The notes under the pieces are model-generated. The model searched no databases. It saw nothing but the letters and a program-made list of their open reading frames with translations, and was not told the origin of the DNA. 10,170 bases of DNA, taken from positions 1-10,170 of the forward strand of contig CAIOSF010000075.1 in NCBI GenBank assembly GCA_903860855.1. The letters are read 5' to 3'. The stretch is from an uncultured Alphaproteobacteria bacterium. GTDB lineage: Bacteria; Pseudomonadota; Alphaproteobacteria; Rickettsiales; Midichloriaceae. Numbering within the stretch: the first letter of the stretch is position 1; each line of letters opens with the position of its first letter. This document shows, in pieces, positions 1-7,888 of this stretch. Position numbers and translations under genes: made by a program.

Positions 1-878
1 AATTATTATACTTACTTTCATATTTTGATGAATGACTTCCTCAGCGTTGAATCCTAAACGCTCTTTCATAAAACTGCCGGCAGCTATATATGTAATGTAG
101 AAACAAGCTGGGCCTATGAATCTAATTAAAAAATATGCTAAGATAGCTTTTTTATCTAATCTTTCCTTATAGCCAGGAGGAAAATTTGTGAGTAGCCCTG
201 GTTTATTAACCATAGCCATTTTAATTTTTAATCTACGCTTAAAATCTACGTATTCTGGCGTTTCTCTTAACCTTGTTCTAGCAACCAGACCAATTAAGGC
301 AATGATTGCACCAATCCAAAAAGCTATTCGCCAATTAAAAGCAAAGGAAATGGCAAAAGATGCCACTATTAATGCAACGAACCCACCTAATTCTGATGCT
401 ACGCTAATCATTCCACCATACATGTATTTATATGGTGATTTCAATGTTTCAGCTAAATAAAGTTGAGCACCAACTTTTTCCCCCATGGATGAAAATCCTT
501 GCAAAATTCGACATACTATCATGACGATGCATGCGATTATGCCTATTTCCGCGTAAGTACCTATGGTAGCCATGATAACACAACAACCTGCCTGATGCTT
601 GTAGTAATGATTATAGTACTCTTCCTACCAATCCTATCGCCAATAGAGCCTATGACAAACCCACCAATTGGTCTAAATACATACAGAAAGTTAAAGCTGC
701 CAATAATTTAGCTGTCGTTGGATCACTTTGCGGGAAAAATAGATCGAAATAGATCGTTTAATAGAACCGCCATATGGACATATAGCATCAAATCAAAATA
801 TTCTAAAAAAGTTCCGATGGATGGTAAGAAGACTGCTTTTTTTTGCTGTCTGGTGATATTGTTAGCATTGTAAGACAT
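1..878 (-). pseudogene. Degraded MFS transporter of the ProP-like metabolite:H+ symporter type, 5' part only
   Basis: The minus strand encodes the N-terminal part of a major facilitator superfamily permease, starting at the ATG at 876-878 and leaving the window at position 1. Visible family features, spread over three frames, are an N-terminal FLEYFDLMLYVHMAVLLNDLF segment, the loop 2-3 signature GSIGDRIGRKS, ILQGFSSMGE, and an RETPEY motif before a basic loop. These resemble ProP-type proline/betaine symporters common in Rickettsiales, but the substrate cannot be inferred. The reading frame breaks three times: an exact 10-bp tandem duplication at 737-756 leading to a TGA at 723-725; a probable 7-base loss near 679-680, between the TFCM and VFRPIGG segments; and an apparent single-base loss at 592/593 (ATC-A-GGCAGG where ATC-ATG-GCA-GG would restore the frame). 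From 591 to 1 the frame is open. No good Shine-Dalgarno precedes the ATG. It is almost certainly inactive. Confidence 0.9.
737..756. repeat. Exact 10-bp tandem duplication inside the MFS pseudogene
   Basis: The unit AAATAGATCG occurs twice back to back, at 737-746 and 747-756. Removing one copy joins the upstream reading frame to the downstream one and restores the expected DLFFPQSDPTTAKLL stretch. The duplication is therefore the lesion and not an ancestral feature. Ten bases shift the frame and bring in the stop at 723-725. Replication slippage is the likely origin (inference). Confidence 0.9.
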
Positions 879-1129
879 GATTGGGGGCTCAATGTTTTGG
901 AATAGTTAATCTAGGCCTAAGCCTAAACACCCAAGCACATACCCTAGCGTTTCGTATTATATTCTTTTAATTTTTATAATTTCAACTAAAAACGCTTTAT
1001 AACTTATAATAAACTCCAAAATAGCGCAATAACCTATTCATAAAGTAGCACAAGAAGTGAGTCGGTTAGTCTATTAACCATAGATGAACAACGAAGCAAC
1101 GCAGCAGTATTTAACAGCTGGCACTGGTC
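879..1129. other. Intergenic region between the transporter pseudogene and the lipoprotein gene
   Basis: These 251 bases are AT-rich and contain no ORF that I can support on either strand. A short partly palindromic stretch lies near 910-927 (AGGCCTAAGCCT), and a weak CAGC/GCTG inverted repeat lies near 1100-1118, just beyond the lipoprotein stop. Neither has a convincing stem plus T-tract. I see no tRNA and no clear promoter. Confidence 0.5.
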
Positions 1130-1888
1130 CTAGTTCTTATTATGTTGAGCATAGTATTTTATATCGCGAGCTTTTACCATTATCTGTTTTTCCAATATAT
1201 CAACCAGTTCTTCTTGTGTGACCGTACCATTATCTTTTATATCAGTAATACCATTTGCAATTGTGCTGTTTTTAGCTGACTTATCACCATCTTTGACTGA
1301 GTTTTTGTCATTAGCTATAAAGACATTAACCCGCAAAGCATCCGATCTTAATGAGCTCCCAGCTATTACAACATTGACTTTATAGCGCAATCCAAGTTGA
1401 TAATCATCAAACCAATCTGTGGCAATAAAGCCTGATGCCGGATCAGCGAGGATTAAAGGCATGGCAGCTAAAGTTTCGATAGCCCCCTGCCATAAGTATG
1501 AATTAACCAATATCTTTTTGCCCTTGCTGCCCCCTTCACCTTCTAGGGCTATTTTAGTTTTGGGAGCGACCTTGCCCGTCGATCCACCCGAAGGCACTAA
1601 TCCAGTATCTGTTGGAATTGGCCTGGCATTGTCAACAGATGCAATAATGTTGCTCAAGGAATCACCACCATTACTGTCATCATTCTTAGATGTAGAAGGT
1701 CCATTACCATAGAGTACTATATCCTTGCCAAGAATCTTTCCTATTCTATCATCGCGAACATCTTGTATGGACTCGGGATAAGTATAAGATACTTTGTCTT
1801 TTGAAATACAACCAGATAACACCAAAGCCTGAGATGCAACTAGCAGTAATAACCCCATACTACCTTTTGATATACTATTCAATGCCAT
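1130..1888 (-). CDS. DUF3576-like envelope lipoprotein
   Basis: A 252-residue predicted lipoprotein. Residues 1-27 form a signal peptide: a short basic start (K8), a hydrophobic stretch (GLLLLVASQALVL), and lipobox L24-S25-G26-C27. Cys27 is the predicted lipidated residue. Residues +2 and +3 are Ile and Ser, with no Asp, so outer-membrane sorting is expected by the Lol rule. Residues about 60-125 are low-complexity (Gly, Ser, Asp, Pro), probably a linker. Residues about 127-248 match my memory of the alphaproteobacterial DUF3576 domain: VNSYLW (128-133), ADPASGFIATDW (148-159), a YKVNVVI strand, LRSDALRVNVF (180-190) and an ILEKQIMVKARDI helix. Residues 191-221, rich in Asn, Asp and Lys, look like an insertion within it. 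The molecular role of the family is unknown to me. It lies 75 bases downstream of lon on the same strand, so co-transcription is possible. The start is supported by GAGAAGGA four bases upstream. Confidence 0.82.
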   Translation of the reverse strand: MALNSISKGSMGLLLLVASQALVLSGCISKDKVSYTYPESIQDVRDDRIGKILGKDIVLYGNGPSTSKNDDSNGGDSLSNIIASVDNARPIPTDTGLVPSGGSTGKVAPKTKIALEGEGGSKGKKILVNSYLWQGAIETLAAMPLILADPASGFIATDWFDDYQLGLRYKVNVVIAGSSLRSDALRVNVFIANDKNSVKDGDKSAKNSTIANGITDIKDNGTVTQEELVDILEKQIMVKARDIKYYAQHNKN

Positions 1889-1892
1889 AAAA

Positions 1893-1900
1893 TCCTTCTC
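1893..1900 (-). promoter_or_regulatory. Ribosome binding site of the lipoprotein gene
   Basis: On the minus strand GAGAAGGA is followed by TTTT and then the ATG at 1886-1888. It is the strongest Shine-Dalgarno seen in the window. It decides the start and gives a complete signal peptide. Confidence 0.75.
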
Positions 1901-1963
1901 AATCTGTACTAATATTTGACTATCTTTTCACTTACATAAGCATTTAAACGAATATAAAGCGTA

Positions 1964-4357
1964 TTAATGAGTTTGCTGTGACGCATCATCCGACATGACG
2001 ATCGCTCCAGGCACCTCTTGAACTAATGATTTTAGCTGTTTAGTTAGGGCTAACTTCAACACTTCATCGGCAAATGCAACCGGAATTATTTCAAGATTAT
2101 CCTTAACTTTATCAGGCATATCATCCTCTAGATCCTTTATATTCTCTTTTGGTATCAGTACAGTGCGCACACCGCCACGCAGAGCAGCGAGTAGCTTTTC
2201 CTTCAATCCACCTATGGCCAATACCCTACCTCTTAATGTAATTTCTCCTGTCATCGCTATATCGCAACGCACAGGAACGGTAGTCAATGCTGAGACTATA
2301 GATGTGCAGATGGCTATGCCAGCCGAAGGTCCGTCTTTCGGTACGGCTCCCTCTGGTACATGAAGATGTATATCTTTCTCCTTAAAGATATCATTTTCTA
2401 TGCCAAACTCATTCGCGCGAGAACGAATAAAGCCTAGGGCTGCTAGAACTGACTCCTTCATAACATCACCAAGTTTACCGGTGATCTTGACCTCGCCCTT
2501 ACCTGGAAGCATAACAACTTCTATCGCTAAGAGGTCGCCACCAGCTTCTGTGTAAGCTAGTCCATTGGTAATACCAACTTGATGGTCCTTATCTACTTCA
2601 CCATAGGTATATTTGCGCACACCGAGCAATTCTTTCAAATTTTCACCAGTGACAGCTATGCACTGCAGCTCCTCAAAAATAATCCTTTTCAGAGCCTTTC
2701 TCATTAATTTTGCAATATTTCTTTCTAAGCTTCGTACCCCGGCTTCTCTAGTGTAATATCTAATGATATCGCACATAGCCTCATCATCTATAGTTATCTC
2801 TCCATCCTTTATGCCATAGGCTGTAAGCTGCTTCTGCACTAAATGGCACTTCGCAATTTGCAGTTTTTCGTCCTCAGTATAACCAGACAAGCGGACGATC
2901 TCTAATCTATCAAGGAGCGGTTTCGGGATGTTCGTGCTGTTGGCAGTCATGACAAACATCACCTTGGAAACGTCATAATCAACTTCCAGGTAATGGTCGT
3001 TAAACTTTGTATTTTGCTCTGGATCCAACACCTCTAAGAGAGCTGCTGATGGATCGCCGCGATAATCATTACCCAACTTGTCAATCTCATCCAAAAGAAT
3101 TAGCGGATTGTTGACCTTAGCCTTCTTCATGGCCTGGATTATCCTGCCGGGAAGGGCTCCAATATAAGTCCTGCGATGTCCCCTAATCTCAGCCTCATCT
3201 CTAAGTCCGCCTAAAGCAATCTTAACAAAAGGACGACCGGTAGCACCAGCTATTGAACGAGCTAAAGAAGTTTTACCAACACCTGGAGGGCCAATCAAGC
3301 AGATCAATGGTCCACTACGGGAATTATTTTCAACGCGGATATTAACAGCTAGATATTCAAGTACGTGCTCCTTAACTTTATCTAAGCCACAATGTTCATC
3401 GTCTAGTATCATCTTGGCATGATTTAAGTCAACTTTGATTGGAGCGTGCTTTTTCCACGGAATATCAAGGAGCCAGTCCAAGTAATTACGTATGACATTC
3501 GCTTCAGAAGACATCTGATTCATTGACTTTAATTTTTTCAACTCAGATTCAGCCCGATGCCTGGCTTCCTTGGTAAATTTTGTCTGCTTTATCCTTCTGG
3601 CCAGTTCATTTAATTCATCTTTTGCGTCTGTATCGCCAAGCTCTTCATGAATAGCCTTGAGTTGTTCATTCAAATAATAGTCTTTTTGATTTTTCTCAAT
3701 CCTATTCTTGACCCTATTTTTAATACGATTATCAGTCTGAAGAAATTCTATCTCTCCACTAAGAAGAATCAATAGGTGTTCAAATTTCTTACTGGTATCA
3801 TTAATTTCTAGCAATTCTTGCTTTTTCTCTACCGGTATGACGATCTGGGCACTGACAGCATCAGCAAATGCCGAAAGGTCCTTGATCTGCATGATGCTAG
3901 AGAGGATTTCAATATTTATCTTCTTATGCATTCTGACGTATTCGTCAAAACGCTCTTTCACCGATCTATGGAGAGCAGCCATTTCATCGCTGTTGATATG
4001 GAGAGAGCTGATATCAGATATCGGTTTCACCTGAGCCTCTAACACACCATCGGCACCAAGAAACTTAGTGATTTTCACTCTCTCTATACCCTCGGCCAGA
4101 ATCTTAATGTTTGAATTCTGCAGTTTCAAAACCTGCAAGATCCGTGATACGACACCAACCTTGTAGATATCGCCAGATTTTACCACGTCTTTATTCGGAT
4201 CCCTCTGGGCAACGAGCAGAATTTTATTCTGCTTACCATTTGCTCTTTCCAAAGCGCTAACTGAACTTTCCCTCCCTACAAAGAGTGGCACGATCATCCG
4301 GGGAAACATAACTAGATCGCGAAGAGGGAGAATCGGGTATGATTCTATATTACTCAT
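1964..4357 (-). CDS. lon: ATP-dependent serine protease Lon (endopeptidase La)
   Basis: Full-length Lon of 797 residues (E. coli Lon has 784), the cytosolic hexameric AAA+ protease that unfolds and degrades damaged and regulatory proteins. In order: an N-terminal substrate-binding domain (about 1-210, starting [13 protein letters not shown]), a helical region with [20 protein letters not shown] (223-241), an AAA+ domain with Walker A GPPGVGKT (356-363), Walker B LILLDEID (419-426) and a conserved [14 protein letters not shown] segment (481-494), and a C-terminal protease domain. The catalytic dyad is present: Ser678 in PKDGPSAG and Lys721 in [10 protein letters not shown]. The last ~25 residues ([19 protein letters not shown]) are a variable tail. 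It is divergent from mreD with 70 bases between the start codons. The Shine-Dalgarno is weak (TGAG, 6-7 bases upstream). No heat-shock promoter or CIRCE element is seen, so regulation is open. Nothing suggests inactivation. Confidence 0.98.
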   Translation of the reverse strand: MSNIESYPILPLRDLVMFPRMIVPLFVGRESSVSALERANGKQNKILLVAQRDPNKDVVKSGDIYKVGVVSRILQVLKLQNSNIKILAEGIERVKITKFLGADGVLEAQVKPISDISSLHINSDEMAALHRSVKERFDEYVRMHKKINIEILSSIMQIKDLSAFADAVSAQIVIPVEKKQELLEINDTSKKFEHLLILLSGEIEFLQTDNRIKNRVKNRIEKNQKDYYLNEQLKAIHEELGDTDAKDELNELARRIKQTKFTKEARHRAESELKKLKSMNQMSSEANVIRNYLDWLLDIPWKKHAPIKVDLNHAKMILDDEHCGLDKVKEHVLEYLAVNIRVENNSRSGPLICLIGPPGVGKTSLARSIAGATGRPFVKIALGGLRDEAEIRGHRRTYIGALPGRIIQAMKKAKVNNPLILLDEIDKLGNDYRGDPSAALLEVLDPEQNTKFNDHYLEVDYDVSKVMFVMTANSTNIPKPLLDRLEIVRLSGYTEDEKLQIAKCHLVQKQLTAYGIKDGEITIDDEAMCDIIRYYTREAGVRSLERNIAKLMRKALKRIIFEELQCIAVTGENLKELLGVRKYTYGEVDKDHQVGITNGLAYTEAGGDLLAIEVVMLPGKGEVKITGKLGDVMKESVLAALGFIRSRANEFGIENDIFKEKDIHLHVPEGAVPKDGPSAGIAICTSIVSALTTVPVRCDIAMTGEITLRGRVLAIGGLKEKLLAALRGGVRTVLIPKENIKDLEDDMPDKVKDNLEIIPVAFADEVLKLALTKQLKSLVQEVPGAIVMSDDASQQTH

Positions 4358-4359
4358 TA

Positions 4360-4410
4360 TTTACTCATAACGTTTTTGATAATATATATGGTGGTGACTA
4401 TGATATACAA
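4360..4410. promoter_or_regulatory. Candidate divergent promoter region for lon (-) and mreD-mrdA (+)
   Basis: The 70 bases between the start codons of lon and mreD contain an alternating AT block at 4381-4389. For lon, a minus-strand TTGTAT (4405-4410) is separated by 18 bases from TATATT (4381-4386). For mreD, a plus-strand TTTACT (4360-4365) is separated by 17 bases from TATATA (4383-4388). The two -10 elements would overlap, so transcription in the two directions could interfere. The matches are partial and AT-rich DNA gives such matches by chance. Confidence 0.3.
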
Positions 4411-4427
4411 GGCCACTTCGTTCTTTC

Positions 4428-4895
4428 ATGCATCCCAGGTACCTCATAATAATCGCATTAAGTACTATGCGTATGGTTTATTATAACGAAACGGCGTCCA
4501 TCATCCTTTTTGCCATGATCACGTACATTATGTTCTTTGACTTCGTCTATGGCAATAGGCTAAAAATTTATGACGCAATATTTTTAGGGTTGATATGTGA
4601 TTATTGCAACGATTCAGCCCTAGGTGCTTCAAGCATAACTAATCTCAATATGTGGTTAATTACAAAAAATTATCAGAAGATATTTGCTGTTCGAAATTTT
4701 GTTGGCTTATATGCAGCTTTTATTATATCCATCCTTCAACAAACTAGCGTCTTGATTGTAATAAATAAGATAGCGGGCTATCAATGTAGTCTCACACACA
4801 TGAAGAGCTATCTTATCATTACAGCCTTTTCATATCCAATAATATGTAACTTGCATAGCCATTATCCTTCTGTTGGTGGCAATGAAAGACAGTAG
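4428..4895 (+). CDS. mreD: Probable rod shape-determining membrane protein MreD
   Basis: A 155-residue, strongly hydrophobic protein with four or five likely membrane segments (roughly 23-41, 49-66, 90-113 and 126-142, with a possible short one near 5-17). The central IYDAIFLGLICDYCNDSALGASSI matches the MreD pattern of a GL.xD turn followed by LG.S. MreD is an inner-membrane partner of MreC, RodA and PBP2 in lateral wall synthesis. Its position immediately before, and overlapping, the PBP2 gene supports the call strongly, since mreD-mrdA is a common arrangement. The ATG at 4428 is the only usual start codon after the in-frame TGA at 4401-4403. No Shine-Dalgarno is evident; AAGG lies about 15 bases upstream. 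mreC and mreB are not in the window. Sequence similarity is low, as usual for MreD, so the call leans on topology and context. Confidence 0.72.
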   Translation: MHPRYLIIIALSTMRMVYYNETASIILFAMITYIMFFDFVYGNRLKIYDAIFLGLICDYCNDSALGASSITNLNMWLITKNYQKIFAVRNFVGLYAAFIISILQQTSVLIVINKIAGYQCSLTHMKSYLIITAFSYPIICNLHSHYPSVGGNERQ

Positions 4896-6696
4896 CCAAA
4901 AGAAAATAGTTTTAACTCGCAGAGCGTTCTTTTTGGGTGGTATCAAAGCCATTGCCATTGCTGGTTTACTCAGTCGCTTTTACTATCTCCAGGTTGGTCA
5001 GCAAGAGCAGTATAGAACACTATCTGATAAAAATCGCATTCGCACCGTGATTATACCACCGATTCGCGGCATCATCACTGATTGCAAAGGAGTTGAGATT
5101 GTTAACAATAACATTGTTTATTGCATCATCATGAAGCATGAATCTACAGCTCAAACCGCAGAAATTATAGGGCAGATTGAGAAGATACTTGAGTATCAAA
5201 CGGATATTTCAAGATTGGGCGTAGAAAAAACAGTTAAAAACGCAAATTATAACAAGCTGCCGATTATTATTCAAAATAGCCTCACTTGGCGAGATATAAC
5301 CCTTATAGAGAGCAATGCATGGCATCTACAAAATAAAGTAGAAATTGTCCCACTACAGAAACGATCATATCTTAAAAGTAAGCTTTTTGGTCATATCACA
5401 GGCTATGTATCAAGACCAAGTGTGCAAGAAGCGCAAAATATCCAGATTCCCAATTATAGAGAGTTTGAAATAGGCAAAAGCGGTGTAGAAAAGACATTTG
5501 AAAATGTATTGCAAGGCAAACCTGGGATTAGGACTTACGAAGCTGATGCTCGTAATACTCTTGTACGAGAATTGTCTATCGTGCCTCCAACACAAGGTAG
5601 AAGACTAGCCCTATCCATCGATAATGACATCCAAAAAATGATCGCAGAGGTAATGGCTGATCAAATGGGAACTGTAGCATTAGCAAATATTGAAGATTGC
5701 ACAATGGCCGGGCTATATTCATCCCCATCATATGATCCAAATGAATTCATCGGAGGAATCAAATCGTTAGCTTGGCACAAGCTTCTCTATGATCCAGATA
5801 AGCCCCTCATCAACAAGGCGATATCATCAGCATATCCACCTGGATCGATATTCAAGATTGCCACAGCCTTAGCTATCCTTGGGCAAGGAATCAGTCCAGA
5901 GGCTACGGTGTTCTGCAATGGGGAGTTTACTCTTGGCAACCGCATATATCATTGCTGGAATTCAGCTGGGCATGGAACGGTCAATTGGCATGACGCTACA
6001 TCTAAGTCATGCAACGTCTACTTTTACACGTATGGACTGAAGATTGGTATTAAACCTATGGCAAAGATGGCCCATCTGCTGGGACTTGGCCAAAAAACAA
6101 ATATAGAGCTACCATCGGAGCAAGCCGGTATAGTGCCTGATCATGAGTGGAAGAGAAGTAAATTGAAGCAAATTTGGTATGCAGGAGATACGGTGAACGC
6201 TAGTATAGGCCAAGGATTCATTCTGACAACTCCAATTCAGCTTCTTACGATGATCCTGAGGATTATACATGGGAAGGCCGTTAGACCAAGCATAATCAAG
6301 GCAGGGCAAGACTTTTCCGGGTTGATTCAGAATTGGGACGGACAAGGAGAGAAAGATGGTGGAAGGCTACTTGAATACGCCGAGGATTTGACCATACAAA
6401 ACAGGTATCTAGAGATGATAAGATATAATCTCTACAGGGTATTCAATTCTCCTGGCGGCACGGGCTATACTAGTCGCTTGGATGGTATAGACATGGCAGG
6501 GAAGACGGGAACAGCCCAAGTCATCTCCCAACGCAAAACCCAAAACAAGGCGCACCTAGAGCACGGTTGGTTTGCTGGATTCGCTCCATATGATCAACCA
6601 AAATACGCTATATCAGTGATAATTGAACATGGAAACTGGGGTGCGAAGAGCGCCCTTCCCGTAGCGAAGCAGATATTCGAGAGGTTGTTGCGATAA
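4882..6696 (+). CDS. mrdA: Penicillin-binding protein 2, peptidoglycan transpeptidase of the elongasome
   Basis: A class B penicillin-binding protein of 604 residues that cross-links peptidoglycan during cell elongation, normally paired with the glycosyltransferase RodA. It has a short basic cytoplasmic start, one membrane anchor (about 15-37, GIKAIAIAGLLSRFYYLQV), an N-terminal pedestal domain (IRGIITD near 61-67, then FEIGKSGVEKTFE near 195-207), and a C-terminal transpeptidase domain. Catalytic motifs are intact: S322-I-F-K325, S376-C-N378 and K541-T-G543. Cys345, Cys358, His364 and Cys377 align with what I recall as the zinc site of E. coli PBP2 (Asp350, Asp365, His371, Cys384), so a structural zinc is likely. 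I prefer the ATG at 4882; in-frame TTG 4873 and GTG 4876 would add two or three residues. It overlaps mreD by 14 bases, suggesting translational coupling. No rodA follows; the next gene is convergent. Confidence 0.95.
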   Translation: MKDSSQKKIVLTRRAFFLGGIKAIAIAGLLSRFYYLQVGQQEQYRTLSDKNRIRTVIIPPIRGIITDCKGVEIVNNNIVYCIIMKHESTAQTAEIIGQIEKILEYQTDISRLGVEKTVKNANYNKLPIIIQNSLTWRDITLIESNAWHLQNKVEIVPLQKRSYLKSKLFGHITGYVSRPSVQEAQNIQIPNYREFEIGKSGVEKTFENVLQGKPGIRTYEADARNTLVRELSIVPPTQGRRLALSIDNDIQKMIAEVMADQMGTVALANIEDCTMAGLYSSPSYDPNEFIGGIKSLAWHKLLYDPDKPLINKAISSAYPPGSIFKIATALAILGQGISPEATVFCNGEFTLGNRIYHCWNSAGHGTVNWHDATSKSCNVYFYTYGLKIGIKPMAKMAHLLGLGQKTNIELPSEQAGIVPDHEWKRSKLKQIWYAGDTVNASIGQGFILTTPIQLLTMILRIIHGKAVRPSIIKAGQDFSGLIQNWDGQGEKDGGRLLEYAEDLTIQNRYLEMIRYNLYRVFNSPGGTGYTSRLDGIDMAGKTGTAQVISQRKTQNKAHLEHGWFAGFAPYDQPKYAISVIIEHGNWGAKSALPVAKQIFERLLR

Positions 6697-6851
6697 TCTG
6701 GATGGAGCCATACCAGTTTCTCACATGCAATGGACAAGCCAAAGGCGAAGTCAAATTAAATAATGAGAGAGGAGCGACGGATGAAGTGGCAGTAGTTGAA
6801 AGCGAGGACTGATATCAGTCCTCCTCCCCCTATTTATGCATGCAATGCCTG
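6697..6851. other. Intergenic region between convergent mrdA and the repeat-protein gene
   Basis: These 155 bases contain no supportable ORF. I looked for a rodA remnant after mrdA and found none. The only clear structure is the palindrome at 6804-6823. Confidence 0.5.
6804..6823. terminator. Perfect 20-bp palindrome, possible shared terminator
   Basis: GAGGACTGATATCAGTCCTC equals its own reverse complement. In RNA it can form an 8-bp stem with an ATAT loop on either strand. It lies 108 bases after the mrdA stop and 28 bases after the stop of the convergent gene at 6852. It is followed on the plus strand by CTCCCCCTATTTA and on the minus strand by GCTTTCAA, so neither side has a proper T-tract. 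A bidirectional hairpin terminator is plausible from its place, but it could equally be a protein-binding site. Confidence 0.4.
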
Positions 6852-7835
6852 CTACTTCGAAGGACCGCCAACTTCTTGAGGCTTAGTGCCTCCTATGATA
6901 TTGTGATCGTCAGAGATTTTATTTGCATCCATTTTTACCCCGTCGCTTACACCAGAACTTTTGAGATCTGACCCAAGTTGCTCTGGCGTTTTATTTGTAC
7001 CGCCAGTCTGTTGTTGATCCCCAGATGTTAGACCGCTACCTTTTAGATCGGATGCAATTTGCTCTGATGTTTTAGTTGTGCCATCAGTCTTAGACTGATC
7101 ACCGGAGGTTAGGCCGCTACCATTCATGGCCTTTTTTGCCTTGTTTATGAGATCTTCGCCTTTGTGGATATCGTCTGTAACAATCCCTGCGGCGTCTTTA
7201 CCATCGCTTATCGCTTTGCTTATGTCGTGTTGAATCTTGCCGTTCTGAATGGTATCGGAAAATTTCTCAAAACTCTGAGCAATTTCACCGAAGTTCCTAT
7301 CGTTGATACCTTTGCCTACGTCGCTTATGAGGTCCTTGGTAGTTCCCCAGGCCTCCTGAGTCGCTTCCATAATGTTCTTACTAGCATCACTAGCATCAGC
7401 ACCGATTTTTCCGACATCTTCTTTTATTTTGTCTGTAATTTCACCAACTTTACCAGACATATCATTGTATGCCGTTTTGATTCCCTCAAAATCCTGCTCA
7501 ATCGCTTTCTCTAGGGCTCCAGCATCTTTCCAAAGCTCCTGTGCTCCCTTGACTACCTGTTGAACATCCATTAGAGCTCCAAGATAGTTACCACTTTTAA
7601 GATCCGCAACAAACTCAACCAAACCCTTTGTAAATGATGCTACTTCAGCGACTGTGCCATCTTTTTCAAGGTATTGAAATGTGGCACTGCCTTTTGATAA
7701 TTTCTCTCCCAAATCACTTACTATCCCTGATAGCCCATCCTTGCTGCCTGGTGTCTGGTCTTGTGGTGTATTGGTCGGCATAAGAGAAGCGGCGAGTTTC
7801 TTTGCTTGCTCTGCTAGTTTGTCCGTATCATGCAT
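6852..7835 (-). CDS. Unrecognised repeat-containing, helix-rich soluble protein
   Basis: I do not recognise a family for this 327-residue protein. It has no signal peptide and no membrane segment. Residues 1-50 are polar. Residues about 50-235 look helical and amphipathic, with many Lys, Asp, Glu and Ala and regularly spaced Ile, Val and Phe (GKVGEITDKIKEDVGKIGAD, DFEGIKTAYNDM). Residues 239-292 are two tandem 27-residue repeats, GSGLTSGDQ...SDLK, followed by a short partial copy (SSGVSDG, 293-299). The tail is Gly-, Asn- and Asp-rich. Cysteine is absent. Such composition is seen in secreted effectors, in LEA-like or phasin-like proteins and in surface-associated helical proteins; I cannot choose. 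The ATG at 7835 follows AGGA by 8 bases. It lies downstream of murA on the same strand with 161 bases between, probably with its own promoter. It converges on mrdA. Confidence 0.75.
   Translation of the reverse strand: MHDTDKLAEQAKKLAASLMPTNTPQDQTPGSKDGLSGIVSDLGEKLSKGSATFQYLEKDGTVAEVASFTKGLVEFVADLKSGNYLGALMDVQQVVKGAQELWKDAGALEKAIEQDFEGIKTAYNDMSGKVGEITDKIKEDVGKIGADASDASKNIMEATQEAWGTTKDLISDVGKGINDRNFGEIAQSFEKFSDTIQNGKIQHDISKAISDGKDAAGIVTDDIHKGEDLINKAKKAMNGSGLTSGDQSKTDGTTKTSEQIASDLKGSGLTSGDQQQTGGTNKTPEQLGSDLKSSGVSDGVKMDANKISDDHNIIGGTKPQEVGGPSK
6960..7121 (-). repeat. Two tandem 81-bp coding repeats (27 residues each)
   Basis: Copy 1 spans 7041-7121 and copy 2 spans 6960-7040, in frame in the 6852-7835 gene. 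The proteins share GSGLTSGDQ at the start, then T.GT.KT.EQ and SDLK at the end. They differ at about eight of 27 positions. The DNA has diverged further at third positions, so this is not a very recent duplication. A degraded third start (SSGVSDG) follows. Confidence 0.88.
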
Positions 7836-7843
7836 ATGTAAAA

Positions 7844-7847
7844 TCCT
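7844..7847 (-). promoter_or_regulatory. Ribosome binding site of the repeat-protein gene
   Basis: Minus-strand AGGA with an 8-base spacer (TTTTACAT) before the ATG at 7833-7835. It supports this start. Confidence 0.6.
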
Positions 7848-7861
7848 ATGGTAAGTATGTG

Positions 7862-7888
7862 TTTATATTAATAGCTATCATAAGACAA
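7862..7888 (-). promoter_or_regulatory. Candidate promoter of the repeat-protein gene
   Basis: On the minus strand TTGTCT (7883-7888) precedes TATAAA (7862-7867). The spacer is 15 bases, shorter than the usual 17, which weakens the call. The -35 element lies within the spacer of the inverted repeat at 7872-7898, as expected if that repeat is an operator. Confidence 0.27.

Noticed and set aside
188..711. Two plus-strand open frames (188-460 and 499-711)
   Set aside because: They are antisense to the MFS pseudogene, whose minus-strand translation shows conserved transporter motifs over the same bases.
879..1129. Search for tRNA, small RNA or terminator in this gap
   Set aside because: No cloverleaf, strong stem or T-tract could be found by eye; the short palindromic stretches are weak.
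1419..1712. Plus-strand open frame within the lipoprotein gene
   Set aside because: Antisense shadow; the minus strand has a signal peptide, lipobox and a DUF3576-like core.
2163..4042. Plus-strand open frames inside lon
   Set aside because: Antisense shadows of a full-length, well-conserved Lon.
4340..4372. A four-codon mini-ORF (ATG AGT AAA TAA) just before and overlapping the lon start
   Set aside because: It probably arises from a chance near-repeat of ATGAGTAA; there is no ribosome binding site and no known leader-peptide logic.
5410..6345. Minus-strand open frames inside the PBP2 gene
   Set aside because: Antisense shadows; PBP2 has all catalytic motifs across this stretch.
6697..6803. 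Possible rodA remnant downstream of mrdA
   Set aside because: Frames in this stretch close quickly and show none of the hydrophobic segments or motifs of RodA.
7164..7563. Plus-strand open frames opposite the repeat-protein gene
   Set aside because: They have no supporting ribosome binding site or recognisable motif. The minus-strand frame is longer, has a good AGGA site, and its protein shows in-frame repeats.
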